Shown: positions 16,922-24,994 of the stretch, piece by piece
How positions within the stretch are numbered: the stretch's first letter is position 1
Layout: each line of letters starts with the position of its first letter
Source of the DNA: CAYLNH01 sp964384625
GTDB lineage: Bacteria; Verrucomicrobiota; Lentisphaeria; JABSQK01
NCBI GenBank assembly: GCA_964384625.1
Contig: CAYLNH010000017.1
Span: 1 to 50,008, forward strand
Length of the DNA: 50,008 bases
Direction of reading: 5' to 3'
Translations under genes and position numbers: made by a program
The notes under the pieces: generated by a model
What the model saw: only the letters and a program-made list of their open reading frames with translations
Databases searched by the model: none
Told to the model about the DNA's origin: nothing

Positions 16922-18109
16922 ATGGCCAAACCGGAACCAACCGAAAAGTCCAACCGGAACAAGGCGGCTGCTGATCTGCGCACCAAAGATCTGAAGCAGA
17001 TCGAAGACCGCTTCCGTCAACATCGCAAAGCTCGGCAGAGCCAGCCCGATGAGGCCGCTGCCGGCCGCCGCAAACTGGTCCTTCGGCTCGGGATCTTCGG
17101 CGTCATGCTGGCCGTCCTGTTGACCTTGATCATCTATCCCAGACTTGAACGCCAGGTCGAGGAAGAGGAGCCGTTGCCCGATCCGTCACCGGCAGAATTC
17201 CTCGGACTCAATGCCCGCGTGCCCAAAGGCTGCCGCGAGGTCAAGGGCGCCGTCTATCCCGTGCTCCGTGATCTGGCGCCGGGCAGCAAATTCGCTCAGG
17301 ACAATCAGATGAGTTTCGTCAAGGAGCGCCGCCTGCCGGTCGAGATCGAGAATTCCATCGGTATGCATTTTCGACTGATACCAACGAGTTTCGGCAAATA
17401 CAAGATGGGAAGTCCACCGGACGAACAGGGCAGGGGGCCGGACGAAGCTCGCCACGACGTGGCGATTCGCCAGGCGTTCTATGCCGGGGTCCACGAGGTC
17501 ACTCAGGCGCAGTTTGAACAGGTCATGGGCTTCAACCCGTCGTTCTTCAAAGGGCCGGACCGGCCGGTCGAAGAGGTCACCTGGTACCAGGCCGCGAAGT
17601 TCTGCGAGGAACTGTCCAAGCAGGAAGAACTGGAACCCGGCGCCTATGTCCTGCCCAGCGAAGAAGAGTGGGAATACCTCTGCCGTGCCGGTTCCGAAAC
17701 CCCCTACCACTGCAAGGACGATCAGGTCCTCAGCAAATTTGCCGTTTTCGACGCCAATCGCGGTGAAACCGTCGGCACCCGCCGGCCGAATGCCTGGGGC
17801 ATTCACAACCTGCACGGCAACGTCTGGGAGTGGTGCCGGAACTTTTTTTATGACTACGAGACCGGCGAGAAAAAGGAGTTCAGACAGGTGCACGCCGGCA
17901 TCTACTACAAACACAGCATTCGCGGCGGCAACTTCTTCCTGGCCGCGCCGGAGTGCCGGTCTGCGACGCGCAACTGCCTGACGGGTACATCCCACGGCAA
18001 CATGCTCGGTTTCCGCGTCCTCCGCCGCATCCGTAAGTCGGAACTTGTCGAGCTCAGCGGCGATGCCCCCGCCGATACGCCCAAGCCGGACCACGTCCCG
18101 GCAGAGTAA
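16922..18109 (+). CDS. Membrane-anchored FGE-like (SUMF1-domain) protein
   Basis: The 395-residue protein begins with a charged cytoplasmic tail and one membrane segment (about residues 52-72, LVLRLGIFGVMLAVLLTLII). A formylglycine-generating-enzyme-like domain follows outside (about residues 140-380): MGSPPDEQGRGPDEARHDV, GVHEVTQAQFEQVMG, PVEEVTWYQAAKFCEELS, LPSEEEWEYLCRAG, HNLHGNVWEWC and IRGGNFF. Catalytic FGEs need a cysteine pair after the RGG motif, and no such CxxxxC pair is seen here. It is therefore probably a binding or structural member rather than a sulfatase activator. It starts 6 nt after the LptF/G-like gene, so both are likely co-translated. A role at the envelope is inferred from that. 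Confidence 0.82.
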   Translation: MAKPEPTEKSNRNKAAADLRTKDLKQIEDRFRQHRKARQSQPDEAAAGRRKLVLRLGIFGVMLAVLLTLIIYPRLERQVEEEEPLPDPSPAEFLGLNARVPKGCREVKGAVYPVLRDLAPGSKFAQDNQMSFVKERRLPVEIENSIGMHFRLIPTSFGKYKMGSPPDEQGRGPDEARHDVAIRQAFYAGVHEVTQAQFEQVMGFNPSFFKGPDRPVEEVTWYQAAKFCEELSKQEELEPGAYVLPSEEEWEYLCRAGSETPYHCKDDQVLSKFAVFDANRGETVGTRRPNAWGIHNLHGNVWEWCRNFFYDYETGEKKEFRQVHAGIYYKHSIRGGNFFLAAPECRSATRNCLTGTSHGNMLGFRVLRRIRKSELVELSGDAPADTPKPDHVPAE

Positions 18110-18133
18110 TAGAGCTTCAGAGGGTAGCCGGCA

Positions 18134-18462
18134 TGCCTGTCCGGGGAATGGGGTTTTGCGGGTCAGCGGCTGTTCCTCACGCCAACGGNNNNNNNNNNNN
18201 NNNNNNNNNNNNNNNNNNNNNNNNNNNNNNNNNNNNNNNNNNNNNNNNNNNNNNNNNNNNNNNNNNNNNNNNNNNNNNNNNNNNNNNNTGCCTGTCCGGG
18301 GAATGGGGTTTTGCGGGTCAGCGGCTGTTCCTCACGCCAACGGGGTGACAGTGTTCAGCCTGGGGTTGGCCGGCATGCCTGTCCGGGGAATGGGGTTTTG
18401 CGGGTCAGCGGCTGTTCCTCACGCCAACGGCGTGACATTGTTCAGCCTGGGGTTGGCCGTAG
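18134..18462. repeat. 87-bp tandem repeat interrupted by an assembly gap
   Basis: Copies begin at 18134 (cut by the gap after 55 bp), 18289 and 18376, the last two exactly 87 bp apart. They start TGCCTGTCCGGGGAATGGGG. The two complete copies differ at only a few positions (for example CGGGGTGACAG versus CGGCGTGACAT). The true copy number is unknown because the repeat runs into the gap. No unique spacers are present. Confidence 0.85.
18189..18288. other. Assembly gap (100 N)
   Basis: Exactly 100 undetermined bases, the usual placeholder for a gap of unknown length. It lies inside the 87-bp tandem repeat, which probably caused the assembly break. Confidence 0.98.
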
Positions 18463-18511
18463 GCCTACCCCAGGTGCGGGGGGCGTTGGTTAGCAACTCT
18501 GAAGGAGTTGC
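18446..18511. repeat. Two hairpins ending the tandem array
   Basis: CCTGGGGT (18446-18453) pairs with ACCCCAGG (18467-18474) around an inner GGCC-gta-GGCC. GCAACTC (18493-18499) pairs with GAGTTGC (18505-18511). Such palindromes look like dispersed REP-type DNA. The rest of 18512-18707 shows nothing recognisable. Confidence 0.6.
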
Positions 18512-18707
18512 AGTCAACCCGGTTTTGGCAGGGATTTCACAAGTTTCGCCGCGAGTTGGCGCCAATGGTTGTGATTGCGGGGCCGCCCCGGCTGACGCGG
18601 TCGCGGCTCGAATACCGAAGGAGAGGACCGAGAAGCGCTGACGGCATTGTCACGACCCGGGAAAGGCCATGCTGTTGGGGGTAGCGGCGAAGATCGGCAA
18701 GGGGCCG

Positions 18708-20231
18708 CTACGACGTGCCGGGGCGGGGCAGCTCGAGAACGAAGCAGGCGCCGTTGTCGATTGTGTTGTCGTAGCTCAGCCGGCCGCCCATCCGTTTCGC
18801 CAGCCGTTGGCTCAGCGCCAGGCCCAAACCCACGCCGGCGGCCGAATGCGCCGCGTCGCGATCGGATTTTGTGAACGGTTTGAACAGTCTTCGCTCGCCC
18901 TTGCGGCCGATGCCGGGGCCGTGGTCGCGGACCGCTACCCGGACCTTCCCCGCCGTTGCCGTCACCGCGATATGAATGCGCCGATCCGTGGCGTCGGCAG
19001 CGTATTTACAGGCGTTGTCCACCAGGTTGACGAGGATGCGGCCGACCCCGGCGGTATCTGCTGCGACGAGTATGTCGGCATCGGGCGCGTCCACGACCAG
19101 CTCCATCGCCGCCCGGTCCACGCGTTCCTGCAGCTCATCGTGAATGCGGTCGAGCAGACCGGCCATGGGAACCGTCTCGATGGTCTCCTTCAGTTTGCCG
19201 CGTTCGATGCGGGCGTAGGTGAGGACGTTTTCCACCAGGTGACTCAGCCGTTCGGCTTCGCGGCGCAGCGTCGTCAGGTACTCCTGTCGTTTGTCGTCCG
19301 GCACCATGCCTTCATCCAGCATTTCGGTGTACATCCGGAAGGTGGTCAGCGGGGTACGCAACTCGTGGGTGACGGCCGAGACGAAGGCGCCGCGCCGGCG
19401 GTTTAGCGACATCGCGGAGACGATCAGGATTGCCACGCCGACTGCCGGCAGCAGCATGCAGCACCAGGCCACCAGCAGCATCAGCTCTGCCGGCGATGCC
19501 GGCGGCTCGTAATAAAACGCAGGGCTGTCGCCGGGCTGCAGTGCCGCCGGTACGGCAGCCAGTTGAAGGCCGCGTTCAGCACCCCGGCCCGGGCGCAGAC
19601 CCGGTTCCAGCAAGAGTGATCGAACATCCTCCAGGAGGGCCTTGCGGAGTTCCGGCCAGTTCAATTCGATGCCGGCCAGGCGGGCCTCGCGCCGACCGAT
19701 CCCGTCGTTGGCAGGTGTCCCCAGCAACAGCAGACGGTCGCCGTGCCAGACGCCGCGCCAGACATATCGGCGTCCGGCGAAATAGGCCCGGCGGCCGCGC
19801 GCGATATACTCGAGGTGGTCGCGCTCCTCCTGTTCCGTGGCGCCCGCCGGAACCTGCGGGTCAAAGGGCGGGTGCTGCTGCCGCTGCAATTCCTGCAGAA
19901 CGCCGCCGTCAAAGTCTGTCGTGACAGTTGCAGACGCCTGGATCGCATCGCCGGCGGCGCGGAAATAGCCTTTGATGAAACGCGACGCGGGGGCCGGCAG
20001 CTCGGCCCGGGCCCAGACGTTGGCCGCGTCCTCACGCGCGATCATGGCGGTCAGCATCGAATCCATCCGCCAGAGCGCCAGCCGGGCGTTCTGTGAGAGC
20101 TGCGCCTGTTGCCGGCGGCGCTGCTCCCGACGGTCCAGATCCAGCAGCGCAAGGGAAATCCAGCCCATCGCCGCCAGCAGGATGAGCAGACACAGGATCA
20201 GACAAAGCCAGGCTCGCAGGTTGTGTTTCAT
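18708..20231 (-). CDS. Two-component sensor histidine kinase
   Basis: The 507-residue inner-membrane kinase has one membrane segment at ~8-30, a ~215-residue periplasmic sensor region without a recognised domain, and a second segment at ~250-274 (LMLLVAWCCMLLPAVGVAIL). The cytoplasmic kinase follows, with phospho-acceptor His289 in THELRTPL, N-box VDNACKYA, G1 DHGPGIG and G2 GVGLGLALS. This is the usual EnvZ/PhoR-like HisKA arrangement, but with no HAMP domain visible. It lies 21 nt after the response-regulator gene and is surely its partner. The signal is unknown. Confidence 0.9.
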   Translation of the reverse strand: MKHNLRAWLCLILCLLILLAAMGWISLALLDLDRREQRRRQQAQLSQNARLALWRMDSMLTAMIAREDAANVWARAELPAPASRFIKGYFRAAGDAIQASATVTTDFDGGVLQELQRQQHPPFDPQVPAGATEQEERDHLEYIARGRRAYFAGRRYVWRGVWHGDRLLLLGTPANDGIGRREARLAGIELNWPELRKALLEDVRSLLLEPGLRPGRGAERGLQLAAVPAALQPGDSPAFYYEPPASPAELMLLVAWCCMLLPAVGVAILIVSAMSLNRRRGAFVSAVTHELRTPLTTFRMYTEMLDEGMVPDDKRQEYLTTLRREAERLSHLVENVLTYARIERGKLKETIETVPMAGLLDRIHDELQERVDRAAMELVVDAPDADILVAADTAGVGRILVNLVDNACKYAADATDRRIHIAVTATAGKVRVAVRDHGPGIGRKGERRLFKPFTKSDRDAAHSAAGVGLGLALSQRLAKRMGGRLSYDNTIDNGACFVLELPRPGTS

Positions 20232-20252
20232 GGGGTCGCCTCGTCGGAGAAA

Positions 20253-20945
20253 TTACTCGCGCTCGGCAAACATGTAGCCCTTGCCGCGAACCGTCAAGAT
20301 TACGTCCGGCCGGGTTGGATCATCCCGCAGTTTTTCCCGCAGACGCGCCACGTGCATGTCCACCGTGCGCGTCTCGGCATCGCCGCTGACGCGCCAGACG
20401 TGGGTCAGAAGTTCTTCGCGTGAGACCGCGCGGCCGGCGTTGGTTGCCAGATATCGCAGAAGCTCCTGTTCGCGTTCGGACAGCTCCTGTCGGGCGCCGC
20501 TGGCGAAGACCACCTCAAAACGGCTCAGGTCCACCTTGCCGCCGGGCACCGGGATCTCCTGCAGATCACTCGGCCGCCCGGGCGACCGCCGCAGCACCGC
20601 TTCGATCCGTGCCAGCAGTTCCTTGACGCTGAACGGCTTGACGACGTAATCGTCGGCCCCGAGTTTCAGGCCGCGCACGCGGTCGCTCTCGCTGCCGCGC
20701 GCCGTCAGCACGATGACCGGCGCTGTCGGCCGGGCCCGGCGGACTTCGCGCAGGATCTCCAGACCGTCCTTCCCCGGCAGGATCAGATCCAGCAGCATCA
20801 GGTCGTAACTGAACTTCAGCGCCAGGTCCAGACCGTCTTCGCCGTTGCCGCTTTCCAGCACGTTGTAGCCGGCGAAGGTCAAGGCGTCCACAATGCCCTG
20901 GCGGATGGCATTGTCGTCTTCCACAACCAGGATCTGTTTTGTCAT
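20253..20945 (-). CDS. OmpR/PhoB-family response regulator
   Basis: The 230-residue regulator has a receiver domain (residues 1-120) with acidic pocket E9/D10/D11, phospho-acceptor Asp53 in LLDLILPGKDG, the Thr in VIVLTARG and the Lys in DDYVVKPFS. A winged-helix DNA-binding domain follows (about residues 130-228): LSEREQELLRYLATNAGR, EELLTHVWR, TRTVDMHVARLREKL and TVRGKGYMF. It would bind DNA when phosphorylated by the kinase encoded next to it. Its ATG lies 61 nt after the stop of the ARPP-1-like gene, so the three may share a transcript. No target sites could be picked out. Confidence 0.93.
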   Translation of the reverse strand: MTKQILVVEDDNAIRQGIVDALTFAGYNVLESGNGEDGLDLALKFSYDLMLLDLILPGKDGLEILREVRRARPTAPVIVLTARGSESDRVRGLKLGADDYVVKPFSVKELLARIEAVLRRSPGRPSDLQEIPVPGGKVDLSRFEVVFASGARQELSEREQELLRYLATNAGRAVSREELLTHVWRVSGDAETRTVDMHVARLREKLRDDPTRPDVILTVRGKGYMFAERE

Positions 20946-21005
20946 GCTCTCCCGTCTCGGTTGGCCACGTCAACAACAAGGCGCGAGAGCGTCCCGCCGG
21001 GCCGG

Positions 21006-22046
21006 CTATTCGGCGACGGCGTCAAGGCTGAAGTGGTAGAGCATGCCCTGATCATCAGCAGCCTTGTTCTGGACGGCCTTCTTGTTCTCCTTGGTGACGT
21101 AGTTGAAGTTCTTCGCGACCTTCCGCCGCCGGGTCTCCTTGACCTTCTCCATGTCGGTCAGGGTCTGCACCCAGGACGAGTCCGGCCTGGCGGCCGCTTT
21201 CTTCTTATCATAGTCGGCGATCGCCTCGACTGCACATGATTCCAGCATTTTCGGCCAGACTTTCTCGAACAGCCGGCGCGAGCCATAGACGTCGGCACTG
21301 CTGAATTTGCCGTTGACGACGAAGGCGTAGCCGATGGCTTTCGGGTTCTTCTTGATCACTTCGCGGAGGGCTTTGGTGTATTCCTTCGACGTGGCTTCCA
21401 CCTTCTTGTTTTCGCGGGTCAACTGGTAGCTGCTGGCGGAGCGTTGGGCTTTGACGTCGGCCTTCAGCTTCTCCGACAGCTTGTCCTGCTCTTCCTCGAC
21501 TTTCTTCCAGACCTTGCTCTGGCCGGAACGGCCGCCGCGCATGGCGTAGCGCAGGCCCTTGCCGGTTACCCGCTTCCGGGACGACTGGAATGTCGTTGTG
21601 GCTTCGCTGCCGCGACGGGCCCAGCGGCCCTGTTCGACGCAGAATGAGTCGATCGGGATCTTGCCGGAGCCGGCCCGGACCACCAGGTCGACGGCCAGCA
21701 CACGGTCTTGCTTGCCGCCCTTCACCACGTCACCCGACTGGATGAAGACGACCTTGTCTTTCGATTTGTTCTCGACCGCGAGTTTGTTGACATTGCCGGT
21801 TTCATGCACCACCAGAATCTTCTGTTTCAGCGCTTCGTCCAGGGTCAACAGTTCCATCTCGGCCGGCAGCGTTTCCTTGCCTTCGATCAGGTAGATGCTG
21901 AGGTTTTTGTGCGTGTAGGGCCCGGAGATCTTGAGGTCCCCGGCCTTCATGGTCTTGGTTTCGCCACCGGTTACCCCGGCAGCCGGGCCAGCGAGGATCA
22001 TGACGGCTGTCAGCCACTGCAGGAATTGGATTGTTCGCCTTCGCAT
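21006..22046 (-). CDS. Secreted ARPP-1-like (DUF6569-type) protein
   Basis: The 346-residue product has a signal peptide (MRRRTIQFLQWLTAVMILAG). The body resembles the ARPP-1/DUF6569 family: SGPYTHKNLSIYLIEG, LTLDEALKQKILVVHETGNV, KVVFIQSGDVVKGGKQDRVL and a DSFCVEQGRW block. From memory, the name refers to association with ADP-ribosylation and phosphatase-like proteins, and the biochemical role is unknown. A central lysine/glutamate-rich helical stretch (KVWKKVEEEQDKLSEKLKAD) is likely coiled coil. ATG 22046 is preferred over an upstream in-frame start because GAAGGGAAC lies just before it and the signal peptide follows. It precedes the response regulator and kinase genes, so it may be co-regulated with them. 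Confidence 0.7.
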   Translation of the reverse strand: MRRRTIQFLQWLTAVMILAGPAAGVTGGETKTMKAGDLKISGPYTHKNLSIYLIEGKETLPAEMELLTLDEALKQKILVVHETGNVNKLAVENKSKDKVVFIQSGDVVKGGKQDRVLAVDLVVRAGSGKIPIDSFCVEQGRWARRGSEATTTFQSSRKRVTGKGLRYAMRGGRSGQSKVWKKVEEEQDKLSEKLKADVKAQRSASSYQLTRENKKVEATSKEYTKALREVIKKNPKAIGYAFVVNGKFSSADVYGSRRLFEKVWPKMLESCAVEAIADYDKKKAAARPDSSWVQTLTDMEKVKETRRRKVAKNFNYVTKENKKAVQNKAADDQGMLYHFSLDAVAE

Positions 22047-22392
22047 ACTTCGTTCCCTTCCGGTTTCGGCGTCCACGCCGTTCGCGCCCGGCTCTCCCGC
22101 TGCCGACGGCAGAGGGGGCCGGACAGTTGGTGTCGTTCTGTAAAACGCACGGAACTGCCCGGTTCTTAAGAGATGGTGCAGAAATCAGCTGGTCTACAGC
22201 CGGGAGTCGCCTGGTTTTCAGACGGGCATGGCCGACGAACACATTGAGCGGTTCAGGGAGGAGAATATCAAAGCTGGGAGCCGGAACTGCTCCGGCGCCA
22301 CGAAAAGAATTACGGCACAACATGCCGGATCCTTCTTGCGGCGGCCCCAACGGCGGCGGTACCGCGGCGGGGCGTCTGCCCGCGAACCCGGT
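22047..22392. other. Intergenic region between two minus-strand units
   Basis: No gene is supported here. A small stem GCCGGA (22280-22285) / TCCGGC (22291-22296) lies ~100 nt after the end of the methylaspartate operon and could mark its transcript end. There is no good T-run. The part nearest 22046 should hold the ARPP-1 promoter, but no clear match was found. Confidence 0.4.
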
Positions 22393-23328
22393 CTACGGCG
22401 GCGTGAACTCCTCGCTGACCGGGGGCAGGGTGCGCAGCCCGCTGATCGCTTCTTTGCCCACCAGGCCGACCAGCAGGTACTCCTTGGAAATCGGGTCGTA
22501 CCGCAGTTGTTTGGCAAAACGGAAGTTCTCGATCTGCCGTGACGACTCCACGTGGACGCGCTTCCCCGTGCAGGCGATCTTCGTCCCGTCGAGCTCGATG
22601 AAATCCCCTTCCAGCGGCACGATCGGAACATCACGCTTGATAATGTCCAGGACCTCCTGCTCCAATTCCGAAATGCTGAAGGACGGCTTTTCTGAAAAGC
22701 CGATGACAAACCCGTGTTTCACACTGGACGGGATGTCCGGCATCTTTACCTCGTATTTCTCGCGCAGAACCTGCAGCGTGATATCCTCGGCGGAATGCGC
22801 CATCAACCGGTATTTGACGCTCTTCTCCGCTCGCTTTTTTACTTCCACCGGGGAAGGTCCGAAGACCGTCGGGCGGAAGACCTGAACCTCGTCGCCGATG
22901 ACAAACAGCAGTTGCGCGTTAAAGCCCAGATGGCGATAGAGCAGATCGAAATGCTCGATGACCACGCGGCGTTGGCATTCGACCGCGTGAATGACTGCAT
23001 CACAGATCTCGTGCATCTGGCGGAAGGCCTGCTCGAAGCGGACATCGATATGGAACGTATGGCCCGAGAAGAAATCGTCATCGGAAAAATCGAACAGCGG
23101 CGTTCGCCGGTTGTTGACGCCTTCGTCGTCGTTGGTCAGTTCAAGACCGGGGAATAAGCCGCGGATCAACGTTGACTTGCCGGAACCCTCGGCGCCGATG
23201 ATGCCGATAAGCAGGTCGCTGGAGTAGAGATAGCGCAGCGACAATTCTTTGGCGAGTTCGTACATCCGGCGTTTGCCGAAGGGCGCGGCGTAGGTGGCGG
23301 ACGTCAGGTATTCTTCTGCAGCAATCAT
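22393..23328 (-). CDS. P-loop NTP-binding protein of the methylaspartate operon
   Basis: The 311-residue protein carries a Walker A motif, GAEGSGKS (residues 45-52), within IGIIGAEGSGKSTLIRGLFP, and a likely Walker B region (VVIEHFDLL). Its second half (LMAHSAEDITLQVLREKY onward) is not a standard ATPase part. From memory, similar proteins next to glutamate mutase genes are annotated as alanyl-tRNA-synthetase second-additional-domain proteins, but I could not check this. Its ATG overlaps the DUF4387 stop by 4 nt (ATGA). It is the last gene of the operon. An activating or metal/cofactor-loading role for the neighbouring enzymes is a guess. Confidence 0.7.
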   Translation of the reverse strand: MIAAEEYLTSATYAAPFGKRRMYELAKELSLRYLYSSDLLIGIIGAEGSGKSTLIRGLFPGLELTNDDEGVNNRRTPLFDFSDDDFFSGHTFHIDVRFEQAFRQMHEICDAVIHAVECQRRVVIEHFDLLYRHLGFNAQLLFVIGDEVQVFRPTVFGPSPVEVKKRAEKSVKYRLMAHSAEDITLQVLREKYEVKMPDIPSSVKHGFVIGFSEKPSFSISELEQEVLDIIKRDVPIVPLEGDFIELDGTKIACTGKRVHVESSRQIENFRFAKQLRYDPISKEYLLVGLVGKEAISGLRTLPPVSEEFTPP

Positions 23329-23639
23329 AAGTCAAACTCCAGGTTCAACAGCGGCCCGTGTTGCTGGGCGCCGTAGACATCGGTATCGCCGGGCGCGCCG
23401 GACGGCGTCTGCCGGCGCAAGGTGATCTTGATCGCCTTGGCCGGGTCGAAGTAGACTACATCCTTGATCTGTTCGACGGGAATGCGATAGGCCGCCGCGA
23501 TCGTTGCCGGCGTCACGGCCTGTGCCGCTTTCAGCCGTTCATAGTCTTCGTGGCGCTGCAGGATGATGTCCAGCGTCAGCTCGAACGGACTGCAGTTCTT
23601 CGAGCGGATCACCTTGGCGATATCGGTAATGCGTGTCAT
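23325..23639 (-). CDS. DUF4387 protein, small partner of the AtuA-like protein
   Basis: The 104-residue protein matches DUF4387 along its whole length: IAKVIRSKNCSPFELTLDI, a middle TIAAAYRIP, FDPAKAIKITLRR and the end GDTDVYGAQQHGPLLNLEFD. The family has no established activity. It commonly lies beside AtuA/DUF1446 genes, as here, where the two overlap by 4 nt (ATGA), so they probably form a complex. In this operon both follow methylaspartate ammonia-lyase directly, which points to a step acting on mesaconate or a later intermediate (inference). Confidence 0.8.
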   Translation of the reverse strand: MTRITDIAKVIRSKNCSPFELTLDIILQRHEDYERLKAAQAVTPATIAAAYRIPVEQIKDVVYFDPAKAIKITLRRQTPSGAPGDTDVYGAQQHGPLLNLEFDL

Positions 23640-24994
23640 AGCTTCAGCACCTCCACCGGGAACAGTTCATGTTCGGGTAATTCCATCAGGTGATAGATCG
23701 AAAAGACGTAGACGGGGCCGGCCTTGATGTCCGACGGCGAGAACGGGAACGCCAGGTTGCCGGCGGTGGAGATCCGGCCGGGATAGCCGTAGTGCAGCAG
23801 GGTCGATCGCGTAATGCTGCAGATTGTGTTCGCCAGCTCCTGGGTAGCGGCCAACGCTTCAATCACGATCCCGAGTTCATGGCCGGCGGCGGTCGGCGTC
23901 GGTTCCAGCGCGGCCATAACGCCGTCGCGGCCGTAGACATGGAAGTGCAGGTCCCCCTCGATGCCCTCTTCCGCCAGGCGTTCTGCCATGCGGTCTTCGA
24001 CGTAGGTGAGAATCGTGTCGATCCCGCTGATCATCACCGGGTCGCGGGTGCCGGCGATACTGATGGTGCGGCAGCCGACCGGTTCGGCGCCCTCAAGTTT
24101 GATCCAATGCCCGTCGTCCGGCACGAAGCGGCTGCCGGCGACCCGAACCCGGCCGTTGCCTTCTTCGGTGAAGGACACATCGCGCAGGTCCAGGTGGCCG
24201 CCCGGCCCGGGCAGGCAATACGGATCGGATTTCTCGTACAGTGAATGTGCCGCCACCGATTCCCGCGTAAACACGCGATCGTCGGACAGCGGGACGAGGA
24301 CAAAGGAATCGTCATAGAGCTCGCCGAGCACGCACTCGGCGCCGGAGCCGGGGTCGGCGGCGATCGCAGCGCACTCAAGGATCTTCCCGAGATGAATCGC
24401 CAGCCCCGGATCAAACCCCTGTTGGACGGGATACGCCGCAAACACCGACGGATCGTAGGCGCGCCCGGCGAGGACGATATCGCAACCCGCAGCCAACGCC
24501 TTCTGAAACGGGTCCATGCCCATCTGGGCAACGATATTGCCGGTCCTGTTGACAACGTCCGCGGTCAGTTCCGGCAGGCCGCTCAACGGCTTTGTCTTAC
24601 CCGCCGCCACAGCGGCAAGGACCTGCTCACGGTCGATGTCGGCGGGGATCACGCCGACAGTTGCGGTCGCGTTCAATTCATGCAGGATCTCCCGCAGAAT
24701 CGTCAGGGCCCAATCCAGGTGCGGCCGCGCCCCGGAGCCGCCGGCCGTGCCGACCAGCACCGGAATCTCCCGCTCCAGGCCGGCCTGGACCATGAAGCGC
24801 AGGTCGCGCTTGACGCCGGCGTGATCCGTGAACGGCACGCCCGCGCCGAGATAGTACGGTCCCGGGTCCACTGAACCGGCGTCCACCGCGATGACATCCG
24901 GATCCAGCTCCAGCCCACGGGCAAACGCGGCTTCCGGAAAGCCATACCCGAGAATCGCCGTGGGAGACAGGATCCTGCAGCAGCGCTTCATCAT
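23636..24994 (-). CDS. AtuA/DUF1446-family protein
   Basis: The 452-residue cytoplasmic protein has the family pattern: LGYGFPEAAFARGLELDPDV, DAGSVDPGPYYLG, VGTAGGSGARPHLDW, the DIVLAGRAYDPSVFAA block and GPGGHLDLRDVSF. Named after the atuA gene of the acyclic terpene pathway in Pseudomonas, the family has no proven reaction. Here it starts 4 nt inside the mal gene (ATGA overlap) and is followed by DUF4387. No fumarase-type mesaconase is encoded in this operon. The AtuA/DUF4387 pair is therefore a candidate for mesaconate hydration or for handling citramalate. It could equally act on a CoA thioester or have a maintenance role. Confidence 0.82.
   Translation of the reverse strand: MMKRCCRILSPTAILGYGFPEAAFARGLELDPDVIAVDAGSVDPGPYYLGAGVPFTDHAGVKRDLRFMVQAGLEREIPVLVGTAGGSGARPHLDWALTILREILHELNATATVGVIPADIDREQVLAAVAAGKTKPLSGLPELTADVVNRTGNIVAQMGMDPFQKALAAGCDIVLAGRAYDPSVFAAYPVQQGFDPGLAIHLGKILECAAIAADPGSGAECVLGELYDDSFVLVPLSDDRVFTRESVAAHSLYEKSDPYCLPGPGGHLDLRDVSFTEEGNGRVRVAGSRFVPDDGHWIKLEGAEPVGCRTISIAGTRDPVMISGIDTILTYVEDRMAERLAEEGIEGDLHFHVYGRDGVMAALEPTPTAAGHELGIVIEALAATQELANTICSITRSTLLHYGYPGRISTAGNLAFPFSPSDIKAGPVYVFSIYHLMELPEHELFPVEVLKL

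Noticed and set aside
18134..18462. CRISPR array
   Set aside because: The units are directly adjacent 87-bp repeats without spacers, and no cas genes are present.
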